Source: DASQFU01 sp035632955 (GTDB taxonomy: Bacteria; Eisenbacteria; RBG-16-71-46). From it: a DNA stretch of 8,408 nt. The position numbers were made by a program, and so were the translations under genes. The notes beneath the pieces were generated by a model. The model saw only the letters and a program-made list of their open reading frames with translations, was not told the DNA's origin and made no database searches. Positions 6,620 to 8,408 of the stretch are shown piece after piece (position 1 is the first letter of the stretch; every line of letters starts with the position of its first letter). Where the stretch lies: positions 1-8,408 of the forward strand of contig DASQFU010000186.1 of NCBI GenBank assembly GCA_035632955.1, read 5' to 3'.

Positions 6620-7132
6620 GTGGTCAGAACGGGATACGTCGTCGCGGCCTGCGTCGGCATCGGGCTCTCGTGCATCGTTGCGCTCGCCTCCGGAGACATA
6701 GAAGCCATCGCCCCGCTGGAAGTGCTATCCGGCGGCTGGATGGGTGAGGGCCAGTCGCTCGGCCGTGAAGCGCGAATCGAGATGACATGGGAATCCGTGC
6801 TCGGGGGTAAGTTCATGAAGATCGCCTACCGGAGCGAGATCCGATCCCGCGCCGGAACGACGAGGGTCTTCGAAGGGCACGGGTATTACTGGCGCGCGGA
6901 AGGATGGGGAGAGCACCGGGGCGCCTGGTTCGATTCCGAGGGGGAGAGACACCCGATCGAGGCCACGTTCGACGGGAGGGTGTTGCTGTCCACGTGGGGC
7001 ACCGAGTCCACGAAGCTCGGCCGAACCGCCTACCGGCTGATCGATCCCGCGACGATCGTGCTCGTGGATTCGATTCGCACCGCGAACGGCACCTGGAAGG
7101 AGTTCACTCGGGCGACCCTGACCCAGCGCTAG
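6620..7132 (+). CDS. Small secreted DUF1579-like protein (probable beta-barrel)
   Basis: A 170-residue protein from the GTG start. Residues 5-24 are a hydrophobic signal sequence, and the mature part probably begins near SGDIEA. The Cys at 18 (GLSC) does not fit a lipobox well, so I do not call a lipoprotein. The mature region opens with PLEVLSGGWMGEGQSLG (32-48), then TWESVLGGKFMKIAYRSEI (56-74), FEGHGYYW (84-91), GAWFDSEGE (101-109) and a last strand WKEFTRATLTQR. This order, a G-W-x-G-E-G opening then a 'vLGGkF' strand and alternating beta pattern, resembles DUF1579 and related nitrobindin/lipocalin-like barrels; the match is by eye. It follows the DUF4139 gene by 34 bases and is probably its co-transcribed neighbour. 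A ligand-binding role is possible but unproven. The stop codon overlaps the stop of the convergent lhr gene. Confidence 0.7.
   Translation: MVRTGYVVAACVGIGLSCIVALASGDIEAIAPLEVLSGGWMGEGQSLGREARIEMTWESVLGGKFMKIAYRSEIRSRAGTTRVFEGHGYYWRAEGWGEHRGAWFDSEGERHPIEATFDGRVLLSTWGTESTKLGRTAYRLIDPATIVLVDSIRTANGTWKEFTRATLTQR
7129..7132. other. CTAG tetranucleotide serving as stop codon on both strands
   Basis: Bases 7130-7132 are the TAG of the DUF1579-like gene and the complement of 7129-7131 is the TAG of lhr. The two genes therefore meet tail to tail with a four-base overlap and no terminator between them. Confidence 0.9.
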
Positions 7133-8408
7133 CCGACCAGCACCTTGCGGCGCGCTTGGGCCGGAATCCTCGGCTCGGGCGTGAGGATACCGTCGAGATT
7201 CAGCGGATCGCCGGCCGAGACGCTCAGGCCGAGCAGCTCGGTCGAGTCGGACCGCGTTTCCGGCCCCCTCCGTTCCTGGATCGGCGCCCCGAACTCGATC
7301 GCCAGTCCCTTCCGGCGCAGGCGCCGGATCAGCTCGACCGCTTCCGGTTGCGCGTACTGCTCGCCCGCGAAGCGCTGGACGAAGCGGCCGCCGCGGACCT
7401 CGCCGCGCAGCTCCCAGTGGCGATACGTGCGCACCAGATCACGCCACGGCACTGGGATCCGCTCCCGCTCGATCACTCTCCGGAACACGATGCCGTAGCG
7501 CCTCAGGAGCTGGCGCGCGGCGAACTCGACTTCCGAGCCGCCTCCAAACGGAGCGAGCGGCTCGGTCCGGAACCGGGACCAGCGGCCGGCCGGCGTCAGC
7601 GGCACGCGCTTCATCACCCCGCGCCGGTGGCTCGGAGAGGTGATCAAACGCCGCAGACCACCGAACGAATCGCAGGTCACGAGCCCATGCCCGATCAGTT
7701 GGGTGAGCCCCATCTCGAAGTGCGCCGGCAGCAGGCGTGACGCCCGCGCCAGCTCCTGCGCGAAGCACGCTCCGCGCGCCTCCATCGCCTCCAGGATCGT
7801 CCGCGCATACGTCGAGAGCGACTCGCCGTTTCCGTTCGTTCGCTCCGAGCGCGCCCGCACCGCGAGCGTGAGCCAGTCCTCCAGATCTTCGCGCGGCAGC
7901 AGTGTGATCGGCATCGAGCGCACCGCCGAGTTGCCTCCGCCCCAGAGCCGGCCCCAGGCGACGTCGCCGGTCAGGGTCAGTTGGTCGAGCCATTCGGGCC
8001 GGAAACCCCGCACGCGAGCGGGGAGGATGCTGGACTCCCACTCGGCGGCCGGAATCTCGAAGCCCGCGAGCTTGCGCACCACTTCCGCGACGCCGCGCGG
8101 TCCTTCGAGACGGAACCGTTCATCGGCGTGCTGCCAGCACGCCAGGAATCGCCAGAACTCGCCCGCGGTGACCGGCTCGATCTCGCGCCGCAGACGGTCG
8201 AGCGTGTAGCGATGGATGCGCGCGAGCAGCCGCCGCTCGCACCACGCCTGCCGCCCCTCGAGCCGGCAGCGCAGCAGCACGCCCTGGGTCTCGAGCTCGA
8301 TCAGGAGCGGCTCGTCCGCGCGCGGAATCGTCGGCGTGTCGGCGAGGTCGAGCGGCGCAGCCGAACCGGGACTCGTTGTGATGACCGGTCCCAGCGCTTC
8401 CAGCCGCC
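7129..8408 (-). CDS. lhr: Lhr-type ATP-dependent helicase, C-terminal part (5' end outside window)
   Basis: About 425 C-terminal residues of a large helicase-related protein (Lhr families often reach about 1,400-1,550 residues); the frame is open to the right edge, and the GTG at 8280 is internal. Lhr signatures include WCERRLLARIHRYTLDRL, RREIEPVTAGEFWRFLACWQ, AEWESSILPARV, LDQLTLTGDVAWGRL, RYGIVFRRVIERE, WRDLVRTYRHWELRGEVRGG, FAGEQYAQPEAVELIR and SVSAGDPLNLDGILTPEPR. This is the winged-helix and AlkZ-like C-terminal region; the RecA domains lie beyond the window. Lhr unwinds nucleic acids in DNA repair, and the E. coli C-terminal region has been reported to have uracil-DNA glycosylase activity. 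The protein ends at ARRKVLVG, soon after the DPLNL motif, where many homologues I recall continue for several dozen residues. It is probably transcribed toward the plus-strand unit and unrelated to it. Confidence 0.9.
   Translation of the reverse strand, partial: RLEALGPVITTSPGSAAPLDLADTPTIPRADEPLLIELETQGVLLRCRLEGRQAWCERRLLARIHRYTLDRLRREIEPVTAGEFWRFLACWQHADERFRLEGPRGVAEVVRKLAGFEIPAAEWESSILPARVRGFRPEWLDQLTLTGDVAWGRLWGGGNSAVRSMPITLLPREDLEDWLTLAVRARSERTNGNGESLSTYARTILEAMEARGACFAQELARASRLLPAHFEMGLTQLIGHGLVTCDSFGGLRRLITSPSHRRGVMKRVPLTPAGRWSRFRTEPLAPFGGGSEVEFAARQLLRRYGIVFRRVIERERIPVPWRDLVRTYRHWELRGEVRGGRFVQRFAGEQYAQPEAVELIRRLRRKGLAIEFGAPIQERRGPETRSDSTELLGLSVSAGDPLNLDGILTPEPRIPAQARRKVLVG

Noticed and set aside
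6671..6676. Lipobox around Cys18 of the DUF1579-like protein
   Set aside because: The residues before the Cys are G-L-S; a small aliphatic residue at -3 is missing, so an ordinary signal peptide fits better.
5551..6816. 421-residue minus-strand open frame
   Set aside because: It is antisense to the DUF4139 gene and the start of the next gene, with no recognisable motif.

Overview
The window is a GC-rich bacterial chromosome segment (by eye about two thirds G+C, with strong G/C preference at third codon positions). It holds six complete genes, one gene cut by the right edge, and a short unresolved stretch at the left edge. Four of the six complete genes start with GTG or TTG. Signal peptides, polyprenyl-linked sugar enzymes and a non-hydrolysing UDP-GlcNAc 2-epimerase point to an envelope-glycan-making bacterium. 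No marker here fixes the phylum; Myxococcota, Gemmatimonadota, Acidobacteriota or Eisenbacteria-like lineages would all fit, and this is a guess from style only.

Layout. Bases 1-264 carry no gene I can defend. On the minus strand, 2752 down to 265, lies a two-gene unit: an FAD-dependent amine-oxidase/UGM-like oxidoreductase followed after about 40 bases by wecB (UDP-GlcNAc 2-epimerase). A divergent intergenic region (2753-3027) separates it from a plus-strand run of four closely spaced genes: a GT39/ArnT-like membrane glycosyltransferase (TTG start with a strong ribosome binding site), a NodB-type polysaccharide deacetylase, a secreted DUF4139 protein, and a small secreted protein resembling DUF1579. 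Entering from the right on the minus strand is the C-terminal part of an Lhr-type ATP-dependent helicase. Its stop codon overlaps the stop of the DUF1579-like gene in a single CTAG.

How the genes may work together (inference): WecB supplies UDP-ManNAc, the FAD enzyme belongs to a family common in surface-polysaccharide loci, and the deacetylase/GT39 pair recalls the ArnD/ArnT logic of trimming a lipid-carried sugar and then moving it to an extracytoplasmic acceptor. The two exported proteins downstream may act in the same envelope process, but nothing in their sequence proves it. The lhr gene is a nucleic-acid repair function and is probably unrelated. I found no mobile element, CRISPR array, RNA gene or convincing intrinsic terminator. 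The best candidate for something undescribed is the four-gene plus-strand unit.
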